From positions 1 to 64,000 of the forward strand of contig JADCGA010000019.1 in assembly GCA_020249265.1 (NCBI GenBank): a stretch of 64,000 nt of DNA, given 5' to 3'. Below are positions 7,901 to 15,931 of this stretch, one piece after another. The DNA is from Roseomonas sp. (lineage in GTDB: Bacteria > Pseudomonadota > Alphaproteobacteria > Acetobacterales > Acetobacteraceae). The translations under genes were made by a program, and so were the position numbers. Within the stretch, counting starts at the first letter, position 1. Every line of letters begins with the position of its first letter. Under the pieces are notes generated by a model. It made no database searches. It was not told where the DNA came from and was given only the letters and a program-made list of their open reading frames with translations.

Positions 7901-8980
7901 ATGGCCGCGCAAGCAACAGATCGCATTCCGCTTTGCTTCATCCTTGCCCCCGTGGCGGGTATTGCCGCATGGCTTGGCATTGGCAAGGTTGGGTTGGAAC
8001 TCACCGCCCTGCTCATCCTCGCGGTATTGCTTGGCAGTGTGATCGCTGCCGTCCACCATGCGGAAATTGTGGCGCTGCGGGTGGGTGAGCCCTTCGGCGG
8101 ATTGATTCTGGCGCTTTCCGTCACGGTGATTGAAGCGGGGCTCATTATCTCCCTGATGCTGTCTGGTGATCCGAAGCCCGCATTGATGCGTGATACGATG
8201 GTCGCAACCATTGTGCTGGTGCTCCATGGCATTGCGGGGCTTTCAATCCTGGTCGGCGGCACCCTTCACCGGGAAAATCGCTTCCGTGTCCCCGGCGCAA
8301 ATGCGCTTCTCGCGGTATTGATGCCGATGGCAGTTCTGGTGCTGATCGTGCCCAATCATGTGGTATCGGTTCCAGGCCCTTATTACAGCTTGGCCCAATT
8401 GACCTTTGTTTCGCTTGTTTGTCTGGCGCTTTATGCTGCCTTCTTGTTTGTGCAGACCAATCGCCACCGTGATTACTTTCTGCCTGAAGACGGCGCATCG
8501 AGCGAAGCCCATGCGCGCCCGAGCGGACGCCTTGCGATCTTGTCTTTTGTTTTGCTTTGTACAGCGCTGCTTGCCGTCGTGATGCTTGCGAAATGCTTGG
8601 CCCCGGCCTTGGAAGATGGCGTTGTGGCTCTTGGTGCGCCGGCGGCAATTGTGGGGGTGATTGTCGCCGCCATTGTCCTGATGCCAGAAACCGGTACCGC
8701 TTTAAAGGCAGCAGCGCATAACCGCATGCAATCCGCAATCAATCTGGCGCTGGGAAGCGGTGTTGCCTGTATCGGCCTTACCTTGCCCGCCGTTGCGTTT
8801 GTCGCCTGGTGGAATGACATGCCTTTAGCGCTGGGAGTGTCGGGGGGCCATTCGGTGCTGCTCGCCTTGGGCTTTGCGGTCGCCATGCTCACTTACGGCA
8901 CCGGGCGGACCAATATCCTTTCAGGCATCATTCATTTGGTGCTGGCTGCGACTTTCGTGTTCACGATTTTCGCGCCTTAA
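7901..8980 (+). CDS. chaA: ChaA-type Ca2+(Na+)/H+ antiporter
   Basis: 359-residue polytopic membrane protein with about eleven hydrophobic segments in two homologous halves. The first half holds the ChaA signature GEPFGGLILALSVTVIEAG (near residues 63-81), in which the glutamates bind the cation. The second half has the matching PAAIVGVIVAAIVLMPETGTA segment. The ATG at 7901 was chosen, with a TTG two codons upstream as an alternative; no clear Shine-Dalgarno site is present. It likely extrudes Ca2+ or Na+ in exchange for protons. It follows the acetamidase by 44 bp on the same strand. Confidence 0.88.
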   Translation: MAAQATDRIPLCFILAPVAGIAAWLGIGKVGLELTALLILAVLLGSVIAAVHHAEIVALRVGEPFGGLILALSVTVIEAGLIISLMLSGDPKPALMRDTMVATIVLVLHGIAGLSILVGGTLHRENRFRVPGANALLAVLMPMAVLVLIVPNHVVSVPGPYYSLAQLTFVSLVCLALYAAFLFVQTNRHRDYFLPEDGASSEAHARPSGRLAILSFVLLCTALLAVVMLAKCLAPALEDGVVALGAPAAIVGVIVAAIVLMPETGTALKAAAHNRMQSAINLALGSGVACIGLTLPAVAFVAWWNDMPLALGVSGGHSVLLALGFAVAMLTYGTGRTNILSGIIHLVLAATFVFTIFAP

Positions 8981-8990
8981 CCAGCGCCGC

Positions 8991-10514
8991 CTATCTCAGG
9001 CGCCAAATCTCGATAGGCCCGCGTTCCTCTGGGATGGACGCGACCAGTTCATATTGCTCATCCAAGGCTGCTTCAATCAACATCGCGGCGCGACGGCGCA
9101 CGCTTGGCCACCAGCCCCGATCAATCACGAGCACGCGCGGATGGCTTTCCAGAATGCGCGTGATCTCCGCGTAGGAATCAATCCCCGTGACGCGATAAAA
9201 CGGCCCGGCGAGATGCGCCGGGAAGGCGTAGCGCGTGGACACAGCGGCTTCAGCCAGCACATAGACCACCGGGTGGTAATTCACGACCCAGATCGGGTCT
9301 CCCGGGTCTATTTCCGCGCGCACGGCCGCGGCGGTGCGCCGCACCGGATCGGGCGCACCAAGGCCAATGCCGCGATCAAGCCGGGGCAGCGCGGCTACGC
9401 GCCAGGCATCCAAAGCGACCGCACCGATCAGCATTTGAAAGCCGATCACGACCATTCCCGGCCGGAGATACCGGGCCAATTGCCGTGCGCCGAGTGCCGC
9501 CAGCACTGACAAGGGCAGTAACCAGATCAGGAAATAATGCTGATAGAATTGGCCCGGCAGCGCCACCGCGAAAGTCGCCGCCACAAACCAGATCATGCCG
9601 AATTGCCGAAGCCGCGCCAACGGTCCTTGCCAATTGCGCGGCCGCACCAGGGCCGGCACGGCAAGCAGAAAGGCCCATAACAGCAATAATGCTGCCACCA
9701 GCGCGAAGCGGAAGGAATCGGCGGCACTCAGCCGCGCGCCAGCATAGCGGAGCGGGGCGAGGAAGGCGCCTTCAAGAAAGGACTGAAATTCGCCACGAAG
9801 CGCGTAAGCCGCGCCAAAAAGCAGGGTGGGCGCTGCGCAGAGCACGGCATAGGCAGCAGCCATGGCGGCCAAGCGCGGCAGGCTGATCAACCGCATGCGA
9901 AGCGCGGGCAGGACCAAAATCAACCAAGCCAAGGCGCCTTCAAAAAACGTGACCGGCTTGAGCGTGAGGGCAAAACCAATCAGCCCCCCCATGATCACCA
10001 TGTCGCGCCAACGCGGGGCTTTGCTACGCTCCAGCGCATCCACCGCGCCACGCAAACCGAGTGCCATGGCCCAGCCCACCAGCGGCGCAAAAAGAATCTC
10101 TGTATTGGTGGCAAGCCCGCCCAAAAGCCCGCTATGCGCGATATAGAAAACGCCTGCCGCAAGCCCAATGGCCGGTGATCCGCCAGCATAGTGCACCGCA
10201 TGGAACAGCGCCGAAGCGGTTGCCGCGACGCAAACCGCGCCAAGCACGCGCAGCACCCAGATATCATCGCCGAAAATCGCCATGAACACCGCGAAGATCG
10301 CCGGCGCGCCGACCGGGTGCATATCCCACACCGCGACAATGGGCCAGCCGCCTTCCAGCCATTCCCGCGCCTGGAGCATGTAAAGCCCCTCATCCGTATC
10401 AATCACGGCGGCGACGAAGGAGAACACGCGCAGCAGCAGCGCCAGCGCAAAAAAGAATACCGGCACCAGCGCGGGGTGGCGCCAGCGCCGATCAATGAAG
10501 CTTGCCTGGATCAT
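8991..10514 (-). CDS. Membrane glycosyltransferase, GT39/PMT-like (ArnT superfamily)
   Basis: 507 residues with about eleven transmembrane helices and a soluble C-terminal domain (about 390-507). The first periplasmic loop has FVAAVIDTDEGLYMLQAREW; the Asp-Glu pair in such a DTDE motif is the catalytic/metal site of GT39 and ArnT-type enzymes using polyprenyl-phosphate sugars. The following MHPVGAPAIF fits the HPP/HPPL block of the fold. It probably adds a sugar to a lipid or protein on the periplasmic face; acceptor unknown. It is convergent with chaA (10 bp between stops). Confidence 0.75.
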   Translation of the reverse strand: MIQASFIDRRWRHPALVPVFFFALALLLRVFSFVAAVIDTDEGLYMLQAREWLEGGWPIVAVWDMHPVGAPAIFAVFMAIFGDDIWVLRVLGAVCVAATASALFHAVHYAGGSPAIGLAAGVFYIAHSGLLGGLATNTEILFAPLVGWAMALGLRGAVDALERSKAPRWRDMVIMGGLIGFALTLKPVTFFEGALAWLILVLPALRMRLISLPRLAAMAAAYAVLCAAPTLLFGAAYALRGEFQSFLEGAFLAPLRYAGARLSAADSFRFALVAALLLLWAFLLAVPALVRPRNWQGPLARLRQFGMIWFVAATFAVALPGQFYQHYFLIWLLPLSVLAALGARQLARYLRPGMVVIGFQMLIGAVALDAWRVAALPRLDRGIGLGAPDPVRRTAAAVRAEIDPGDPIWVVNYHPVVYVLAEAAVSTRYAFPAHLAGPFYRVTGIDSYAEITRILESHPRVLVIDRGWWPSVRRRAAMLIEAALDEQYELVASIPEERGPIEIWRLR

Positions 10515-10526
10515 GCGAGGGCCGAG

Positions 10527-10580
10527 AGCAGATCGCGTTCAGATGGAATCATCTGAACGCGTAAAGATGCTCGAAAAAAA
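10527..10580 (+). repeat. REP-like palindromic repeat, single copy
   Basis: CGCGTTCAGAT (10534-10544) and ATCTGAACGCG (10551-10561) form an 11-bp perfect stem with a 6-nt loop. It is flanked by AGCAGATCG before and AAAGATGCTCGAAAAAA after. The same flanks and stem occur, in inverse orientation, in the tandem array at 24591-24746. It lies between the amidase stop and the glycosyltransferase start. A second hairpin GTTGCGT/ACGCAAC follows to about 10618. Confidence 0.85.
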
Positions 10581-10624
10581 CAATGTAGAGCGGGTTGCGT
10601 GAACCCATATGAACGCAACATGTT

Positions 10625-12019
10625 CTAAAGCGCCGGGTGCAGATCCTTCCAAGGTGCGGCGCGTTCATAAGCGGCAGCGGCGCGGTAGATCGCGGCCTCC
10701 CCAAAGCTGGGGCCAACCAATTGCAGGGATAGCGGCAGGCCTTCGGCCTTCGAAATACCGCACATCATTGTAAGCGCCGGGTGGCCCGTGACGTTGAAGG
10801 GCGTACGCGCCTGGCGCGGATAGGTAAGGTCCACCGCTTCTGCATCATCAATCTTGCAGGCAACATCCATGGAAGATGCCGTCAGCAGCAGATCAACCTC
10901 AGCGAAGGCGGCTTCAACGGCGGCCACCAATTCACGGCGGCGGCGCTGCGCCTGCACGTAATCCTCGGCGCGCATGAAAAGCCCGGGCAGCAGGCGGCGC
11001 AAGGTAAGGTTGGCGTAATCGCCCGGCCTTTCGCGCAGCCACTTGCCATGGATGGCGGCGGCTTCGGCCATCAAGATGGCGCGATTGACGCCGGCGAATT
11101 CATTGAGGGAGGGCAGGGTGATGGTCTTGATCTTCGCCCCTTCCTTCGCCAGCAATTTTGCCGCCGCATCCAGCGAGGCCGCCATTTCGGCGGAAGCCGG
11201 CTGATCCGCCTCGTGGAAGTGGCGCACATAGCCGATGGTGAGGCCGCGCAGCCCCTTTTTCATCTGCCGCGCATAGTTTTCGGGTTTATGCGCCGCACTG
11301 CCGGGATCAGCCGGATCATGCCCGGCCATCATGCCAAGCAGCAGCGCGTTATCGGCAACCGTGCGCGTCATCGGCCCCACATGATCCAAAGTGAAGGCAA
11401 GCGGGAAAACGCCGCGGCGCGAGACCAGGCCATAAGTCGCCTTCATGCCGACAATGCCGCAATGGCTGGCCGGGTGTCGCACGGAACCGCCGGTATCAGT
11501 ACCAAGCGCGGCGGGCAGGATGTTGGCCCCCACCGCCGCACCAGAACCGGAAGACGATCCGCCCGGATGATGCGCTGTATTCCAAGGGTTACGCGCGGGC
11601 GGAAAGGGCAGATCAAAGGCCGGGCCGCCAATGGCGAATTCATGCGTGGCGAGCTTGGCCGGGAAAATCGCCCCGGCAGCGCGCAGCCGCGCCACCACCG
11701 CCGCATCGGCGCTTTTCTGGTTATCCAGCAGAATGCGCGAATGGCAGGTGGTGGGGTGCCCCGCGATATCAATGATATCCTTGAGGCCCACCGGCAGGCC
11801 ATCAAGCGCGGAACGTGGCCCGCTGCGGGCAATACGTCGGCCGGCCTTCACCGCTTGCGCGCGGGCTTCATCCCAAAGCGGGCGGACAATGGCATTGACC
11901 TTGCCGCCCACATCCTCGGCCCGCGCATGCAGGGCATCGAGGTATTCAACGGGGGAGAAACGCCGCCGCGCAATGCCGGCAGAGGCTTCGGTCAGCGAAA
12001 GCTCATGCAGGGCCTTCAT
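10625..12019 (-). CDS. Amidase (amidase-signature family, AtzE/GatA-like)
   Basis: 464 residues of the amidase-signature family. The catalytic triad is in place: Lys in GLPVGLKDIID (about residue 80), the cis-Ser and nucleophile Ser in GGSSSGSGAAVGA and TDTGGSVRHP (about 153-180). It hydrolyses a carboxamide to acid and ammonia in the cytoplasm. Its start codon overlaps the end of a 63-codon gene for a probable AtzG-like partner, as in AtzG-AtzE and GatC-GatA pairs. The substrate is not known. There is no GatB in the window, so it is not the tRNA amidotransferase. Confidence 0.9.
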   Translation of the reverse strand: MKALHELSLTEASAGIARRRFSPVEYLDALHARAEDVGGKVNAIVRPLWDEARAQAVKAGRRIARSGPRSALDGLPVGLKDIIDIAGHPTTCHSRILLDNQKSADAAVVARLRAAGAIFPAKLATHEFAIGGPAFDLPFPPARNPWNTAHHPGGSSSGSGAAVGANILPAALGTDTGGSVRHPASHCGIVGMKATYGLVSRRGVFPLAFTLDHVGPMTRTVADNALLLGMMAGHDPADPGSAAHKPENYARQMKKGLRGLTIGYVRHFHEADQPASAEMAASLDAAAKLLAKEGAKIKTITLPSLNEFAGVNRAILMAEAAAIHGKWLRERPGDYANLTLRRLLPGLFMRAEDYVQAQRRRRELVAAVEAAFAEVDLLLTASSMDVACKIDDAEAVDLTYPRQARTPFNVTGHPALTMMCGISKAEGLPLSLQLVGPSFGEAAIYRAAAAYERAAPWKDLHPAL

Positions 12020-12207
12020 GCGCGTGACCCCCTGGCGGGGAGTGGCGCGGCATAGGGCGGCATGGGTTCGGCGGTTTCATCGGCAGGCCGCGTGAAGGCG
12101 TCGGCCATGCGGCGAGAGGCGGCGATGGCTTCCGCCACTTCCTTGGGGTGGGTCTTGAGCCCGGTGGTGATGCCCGCCGCGCCGGCAAGGATTTCTTCTT
12201 CGGTCAT
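12016..12207 (-). CDS. Small AtzG-like (DUF4089-type) amidase partner
   Basis: 63 residues, ending with a 4-bp ATGA overlap onto the amidase start, which argues for stoichiometric co-production. The sequence looks like an N-terminal helix, a middle GLKTHPKEVAEAIAASRRMA helix-turn-helix and a C-terminal DETAEPMPPY segment. This resembles the AtzG plan (GLPIPP..., then ...PLPDDVEPAPVF). AtzG stabilises the amidohydrolase AtzE the way GatC stabilises GatA. The similarity is weak by eye, so the family call is provisional, though the gene itself is well supported by position. Confidence 0.55.
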   Translation of the reverse strand: MTEEEILAGAAGITTGLKTHPKEVAEAIAASRRMADAFTRPADETAEPMPPYAAPLPARGSRA

Positions 12208-12372
12208 TTGGCTGGAAGCCCCCCATGCATTTCAGGCATAACCTGCCGCAAAAAGGGGGGATTTGGAACCCGGGGCGATGAGGAAATAGGGGCGCTGGGG
12301 GGTGGGCAGGGCGTTGCTTGCCGATTGGCGTTCCGGCTGTCGGAACATCAAAACCCCCTCTCCCCCCCAGCC

Positions 12373-12789
12373 TCACCCCAACCCCAACGCTCCAAACAAC
12401 CGCGCCGCGGGCGGCCAGGCTGCCATCACCGCATCTCGCTGGATAATCGCGGCAAGCCCGCCGCCGATCAGCAATAAGATCGAAGCCGCCCAGGCTACGC
12501 GCAGCCCGCGCGAAGAAGCCCCCTCCGGCGGGGTAACGCGCGCCAAGTCTGGCTCGGGCCGCACTTCCTCCGCCAAAGGCTTCGGTACCGCGCGGGGCTC
12601 CTCCGTCACCAGCGGGGCGGGCGGGGGCTCCGGCGTGCGGAACTCCGCAGGCTCAGGCGCGGGCGCGGGCGGTTCCGTGATGGGGAACACCGTCCTGCAT
12701 TGGCCGCAGCGCAGTGGGCGCAAGTGGTCGTGCAACAGGTGCTCCAGCACCTGATACTCAGCTTCGCAATTCGGGCATGTGATCAACAT
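12373..12789 (-). CDS. MJ0042-type zinc-ribbon single-pass membrane protein
   Basis: 138 residues from the ATG at 12789. It opens MLITCPNCEAEYQV, then LRCGQCRTVFPI: two CxxC knuckles of an MJ0042/zinc-ribbon domain (residues 1-40). A Pro/Glu-rich linker (about 42-95) and one transmembrane helix (about 100-122, ILLLIGGGLAAII) follow. A GTG six codons upstream is an alternative start. It is divergent from ftsE with 79 bp between the starts; this neighbourhood recurs in alphaproteobacteria. Its function is unknown; a link to division or envelope is inferred only from position. The 165 bp downstream (12208-12372) hold a GTTCCG/CGGAAC hairpin and G/C tracts. Confidence 0.75.
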   Translation of the reverse strand: MLITCPNCEAEYQVLEHLLHDHLRPLRCGQCRTVFPITEPPAPAPEPAEFRTPEPPPAPLVTEEPRAVPKPLAEEVRPEPDLARVTPPEGASSRGLRVAWAASILLLIGGGLAAIIQRDAVMAAWPPAARLFGALGLG

Positions 12790-12868
12790 GCAGCTATTTT
12801 CCGTCACTGCAGGCTTCTCGGCAAGCGAAAGATTGAGCCCGAAGCCCCTGCCATGCGAAACAGGCCTT

Positions 12869-13543
12869 ATGGTGAGATTCGGGCGTGTTGTGCTGGCCTA
12901 TCCAACACCTGGGGGTGATCCTGGGCAGGAAGCCTTGCGCGATGTCTCCTTCGCCTTGGGGGAAGGAAGCTTCACCTGGCTGCTCGGGCCTTCCGGGGCG
13001 GGGAAAAGCTCGGTGCTCAGGCTGATGCAGGCCGCCATCAGGCCCTCAAGCGGCGTGGTTTCGGTGCTCGGCACCAATATCGGGCAGGCGGAACGCACCG
13101 CCCTGCCGGCGCTTAGGCGCAAGATCGGCGTGGTGCATCAGGAATTCCGCCTGCTGGCGCATCTTTCCGCCTGGGATAATGTGGCGCTGCCGTTACGGCT
13201 TGCCGGCCGGGCGGAAGGCGCGGTCCGGCAGGATGTCAATGAAATCCTGGATTGGCTGGGCCTTGCCAGCAAAGCGGGGCGCGCGCCGGCGGAACTTTCC
13301 GGCGGCGAACAGCAACGCATCGCCATCGCGCGCGCCATCATCACGCGTCCTGCCTTGCTGATCGCCGATGAACCGACGTCGGAATTGGATGTGTTTGAAG
13401 CCCGCCGGCTGATAGCGTTGTTTGTGGAAATGAACCGGCTGGGCACCGCGATTGTGGTCGCAACCCATTCCGAGGATTTGCCCGCGCGCCACCCGGCCCG
13501 AATCATCACCCTTTCAGAAGGCCGCGTCATTGATGCGCCGTGA
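12869..13543 (+). CDS. ftsE: Cell division ATP-binding protein FtsE
   Basis: 224-residue ABC ATPase: Walker A GPSGAGKS (about 42-49), Q-loop VVHQEFRLLAHLSAWDNV (FtsE-like), signature LSGGEQQRIAIARAI, Walker B LLIADEPT followed by SELD rather than the common GNLD. It pairs with FtsX to control periplasmic peptidoglycan hydrolases at the septum. The ATG at 12869 gives the family start MVRFGRVVLAY; an in-frame extension upstream into the zinc-ribbon promoter region is not supported. It overlaps ftsX by 11 bp. Confidence 0.93.
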   Translation: MVRFGRVVLAYPTPGGDPGQEALRDVSFALGEGSFTWLLGPSGAGKSSVLRLMQAAIRPSSGVVSVLGTNIGQAERTALPALRRKIGVVHQEFRLLAHLSAWDNVALPLRLAGRAEGAVRQDVNEILDWLGLASKAGRAPAELSGGEQQRIAIARAIITRPALLIADEPTSELDVFEARRLIALFVEMNRLGTAIVVATHSEDLPARHPARIITLSEGRVIDAP

Positions 13544-14387
13544 AGCCGGTGGCAGGACGGACCCGATTGGCCTGCGCGGCGCGCTGGCGGATCGGCTGCT
13601 GATCGGGCTGATCGCGGCCATGGCGCTATTCGCGACCTGTGCGCTGGCGGGGCATGAAGCAGTGAACCAACTCGCCAAGCGCTGGCAGCAAGGCGCCAAT
13701 GCTGCCGTGACGGTGCAAATCCCGAACCCAACCCCGGAACGCATGGAAGCGGCGCTGGGGGCGTTGCGCGCCCTGCCGGCGGTGCGTGAGGCTCAGGCGG
13801 TGGATACGGCGCGCATGGCAGAATTGCTGCGCCCCTGGCTGGGGGATGTCGCCGGGCTGCCGCTGCCCGGCGTGATTGAATTGCGCCTGGCCGATCTGGC
13901 CGCTGACCCGGTGCTGATTGGCGATAGGGTGGCCGAAGCCGTGCCCGGTGCGGTGACGGAAGCGCATGGGGTGTTTGTCGCGCGGCTTGCCGCGGTGGCG
14001 CGCGCTGTTTCAGCCGCTGCCTTGGCGGTGCTGGCGCTGGTGGCGCTGGTGGGGGCTTCGGTGGTGGTGCTTGCGGTGCGCGCGGGCATCGCGGCGCGGC
14101 GCGATTCGGTCATGGTGCTGCATATGCTGGGCGCGGCGGATCGCGACATCGCCGGGCGCTTCGCCCGCCGCACCGCCTGGCTTGCCGTGCTGGGGGCCAT
14201 TCTGGGGGTGGCTTTGGCAGGCGGCCTGGTCTGGGCGCTATTGCGCCTTGCCGGACCGATGCTGCCCGATATCACCCCGCAGGACCTGCCTTGGCTTGGC
14301 CTTGCCGCCATCCCGATCAGCGCTGCGCTTATCGCCTGGGGGTCCGCAAAGGCCAGCATCCTTTTGTGGTTGCGGCGCCTGCCATGA
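13533..14387 (+). CDS. ftsX: Cell division protein FtsX
   Basis: 284-residue permease-like partner of FtsE. It has a transmembrane helix at about 24-45, a periplasmic domain (about 50-150), and three C-terminal transmembrane helices (about 158-185, 217-240, 255-275): the standard four-pass FtsX plan. The cytoplasmic loop RDSVMVLHMLGAADRDIAGRF matches the family GxxxxxI..RF pattern. The start lies inside the end of ftsE, and the stop overlaps the next ATG by 4 bp. Confidence 0.88.
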   Translation: MRREAGGRTDPIGLRGALADRLLIGLIAAMALFATCALAGHEAVNQLAKRWQQGANAAVTVQIPNPTPERMEAALGALRALPAVREAQAVDTARMAELLRPWLGDVAGLPLPGVIELRLADLAADPVLIGDRVAEAVPGAVTEAHGVFVARLAAVARAVSAAALAVLALVALVGASVVVLAVRAGIAARRDSVMVLHMLGAADRDIAGRFARRTAWLAVLGAILGVALAGGLVWALLRLAGPMLPDITPQDLPWLGLAAIPISAALIAWGSAKASILLWLRRLP

Positions 14388-14974
14388 AGCCGCGGCGGCT
14401 TTGGTTCTTGGCCTTGGTGCCGCTGCTGCTTTGGCTTGGCGGCTTCATCTGGTTCCTGCGCGCCGTGCAGGAACCCGCCACGCATAGCAGCGCGGCGGAC
14501 GCCATTGTGGTGCTGACCGGCGGGGCTGAGAGGGTGGAGACTGGCTTTCGCTTGCTCGATGAAGGCTTGGCGCCGCGGCTTTTTGTCTCGGGCGTGCATC
14601 CCGATTCGCGGCTTGCGGATCTGGCGCGCGGCGCGGGTGTGGATCCCGCGAAGCTTGCCGGCCGGGTGGAGCTTGGCCATGCGGCGGCCTCCACACGCGG
14701 CAATGCGGTGGAAATCGCCGCCTGGGCCAGGCCCCGGCAGATTGCGACCATCCGGCTGGTCACGGCGGGTTATCACATGCCGCGCGCACGTGCGGAATTG
14801 CGCCGCGCCATGCCGGGCTTGCGCGTGCAGGCGCATCCCGTCACACCCGCCAGGCTGCGCGCGGAAGGTGCCTTTTGGCAGCCGCGCAATTGGGGGTTGT
14901 TGTTTGGCGAATACATGAAGTTCCTCGGTGCCGAGCTTGGGCTTTCGGCGATATTCGGTGGAAGGCGGATATGA
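14384..14974 (+). CDS. YdcF/ElyC-family (DUF218) membrane protein
   Basis: 196 residues: an N-terminal transmembrane anchor (about 6-24) and a DUF218 domain. Visible family blocks are ADAIVVLTGGAERVETGFRLL, the central STRGNAVEIAAWA, and LVTAGYHMPRARAELRR. Relatives (SanA, ElyC) affect envelope integrity and peptidoglycan or lipid-carrier metabolism; the biochemical reaction is unsettled. It is translationally coupled to both neighbours by 4-bp ATGA overlaps (ftsX before, plsC after). Confidence 0.85.
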   Translation: MKPRRLWFLALVPLLLWLGGFIWFLRAVQEPATHSSAADAIVVLTGGAERVETGFRLLDEGLAPRLFVSGVHPDSRLADLARGAGVDPAKLAGRVELGHAAASTRGNAVEIAAWARPRQIATIRLVTAGYHMPRARAELRRAMPGLRVQAHPVTPARLRAEGAFWQPRNWGLLFGEYMKFLGAELGLSAIFGGRRI

Positions 14975-15681
14975 TCTGGCTGCGTTCCTGCATCTTCAAT
15001 GCACTTTTCATGACGATCACTGCGCTTAGCGCCATCATGGCGATGGTGTTGCTCCCCTTTCATCCACGCGCCATGCGCCGCTTCATCCAGCTTTGGGCGC
15101 GCCTCATCATCTGGTTGCTGCGCGTCATTTGCAACATTCGCGTTGAAGTGACCGGCTTGAAGAATATCGCGCCGGGGGCGGCGATTATCGCCTCAAAACA
15201 CCAATCGGCCTTTGATACCTTCGTCTGGCTCGCGCTGCTTGAGGGGCCGAGTTATGTGCTGAAGCGCGAATTGCTGAACCTGCCATTTTGGGGCCGCGTG
15301 GCACGCCATGCCGGGGCGGTGGCGGTGGATCGGGACGGTGGTGGCGCGGCACTCCGCGCCATGGTGCGCGATGCCAAGCGCGTGCTGGATGAAGGCCGGC
15401 CTTTGGTGATTTTCCCCGAAGGCACGCGTTCCGCGCCTGGCGAAAGGGTGCCCTATCAGCCGGGCGTGGCCGCGCTGGTCATGGGTAGTGGCGTGGCCTG
15501 CTATCCGGTCGCGACCAATAGCGGGCTGCGTTGGGGAAGAAGGGCGTTTCACAAGACCCCTGGGGTGATCGCCATTTCCATCCTGCCCGCCCTGCCGGCG
15601 GGGCTTGCGCGCAAGCCGCTGATGGAGGCCCTTGAAAGCCAGATTGAAGCTGAGACAGCGCGATTGATGGCGCAGGCATAG
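14971..15681 (+). CDS. plsC: 1-acyl-sn-glycerol-3-phosphate acyltransferase (PlsC)
   Basis: 236 residues. Transfers a second acyl chain to lysophosphatidic acid to make phosphatidic acid at the inner membrane. The acyltransferase blocks are intact: motif I KHQSAFDT (His...Asp catalytic pair), the GRVARHAGAVAVDRDG block, and motif III FPEGTRS. Two hydrophobic segments near the N-terminus anchor it. The start overlaps the ydcF stop (ATGA). A strong terminator follows 11 bp after the stop, closing the ftsE-ftsX-ydcF-plsC unit. Confidence 0.92.
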   Translation: MIWLRSCIFNALFMTITALSAIMAMVLLPFHPRAMRRFIQLWARLIIWLLRVICNIRVEVTGLKNIAPGAAIIASKHQSAFDTFVWLALLEGPSYVLKRELLNLPFWGRVARHAGAVAVDRDGGGAALRAMVRDAKRVLDEGRPLVIFPEGTRSAPGERVPYQPGVAALVMGSGVACYPVATNSGLRWGRRAFHKTPGVIAISILPALPAGLARKPLMEALESQIEAETARLMAQA

Positions 15682-15691
15682 GGCAACCAAC

Positions 15692-15720
15692 AAAAAGGGC
15701 GGTCAAGGCCGCCCTTTTTT
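15692..15720. terminator. Bidirectional intrinsic terminator between plsC and oxidase subunit IV
   Basis: AAAAAGGGCGG (15692-15702) pairs with CCGCCCTTTTTT (15709-15720) around a 6-nt loop. T runs exist in both directions, so it can end plsC on the plus strand and the purM-purN-oxidase run on the minus strand. Confidence 0.92.
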
Positions 15721-15748
15721 CAAGCCGATACGCGTCAGGCGTCAGGCG

Positions 15749-15904
15749 TCAGACCAGGAAAATCGCCATCAGGATCAGCACCACAATGATGGCGCCGGTG
15801 GACCAGGTGACGAAGCGTGTGAAATCCTCCCACCCCACGCGACGATCGGCGAGGATATCGGCGGCGGTCACTTCGATGAAGTCATAATGCTCTTTCTCAG
15901 CCAT
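15749..15904 (-). CDS. aa3-type cytochrome c oxidase subunit IV (small CoxIV)
   Basis: 51 residues: MAEKEHYDFIEV at the start, a short amphipathic stretch, then one transmembrane helix in FTRFVTWSTGAIIVV, ending LILMAIFLV. This TWS-(x)n-VVLIxMAIF pattern is typical of the small alphaproteobacterial aa3 oxidase subunit IV (PF07835-like), a single-helix subunit with no cofactor. GGGGA lies 5 nt before the ATG. It sits 27 bp after purN on the same strand, away from the main oxidase genes. Confidence 0.75.
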   Translation of the reverse strand: MAEKEHYDFIEVTAADILADRRVGWEDFTRFVTWSTGAIIVVLILMAIFLV

Positions 15905-15931
15905 GGCTTTCCCCAACGCTCAAGTCTTGGA

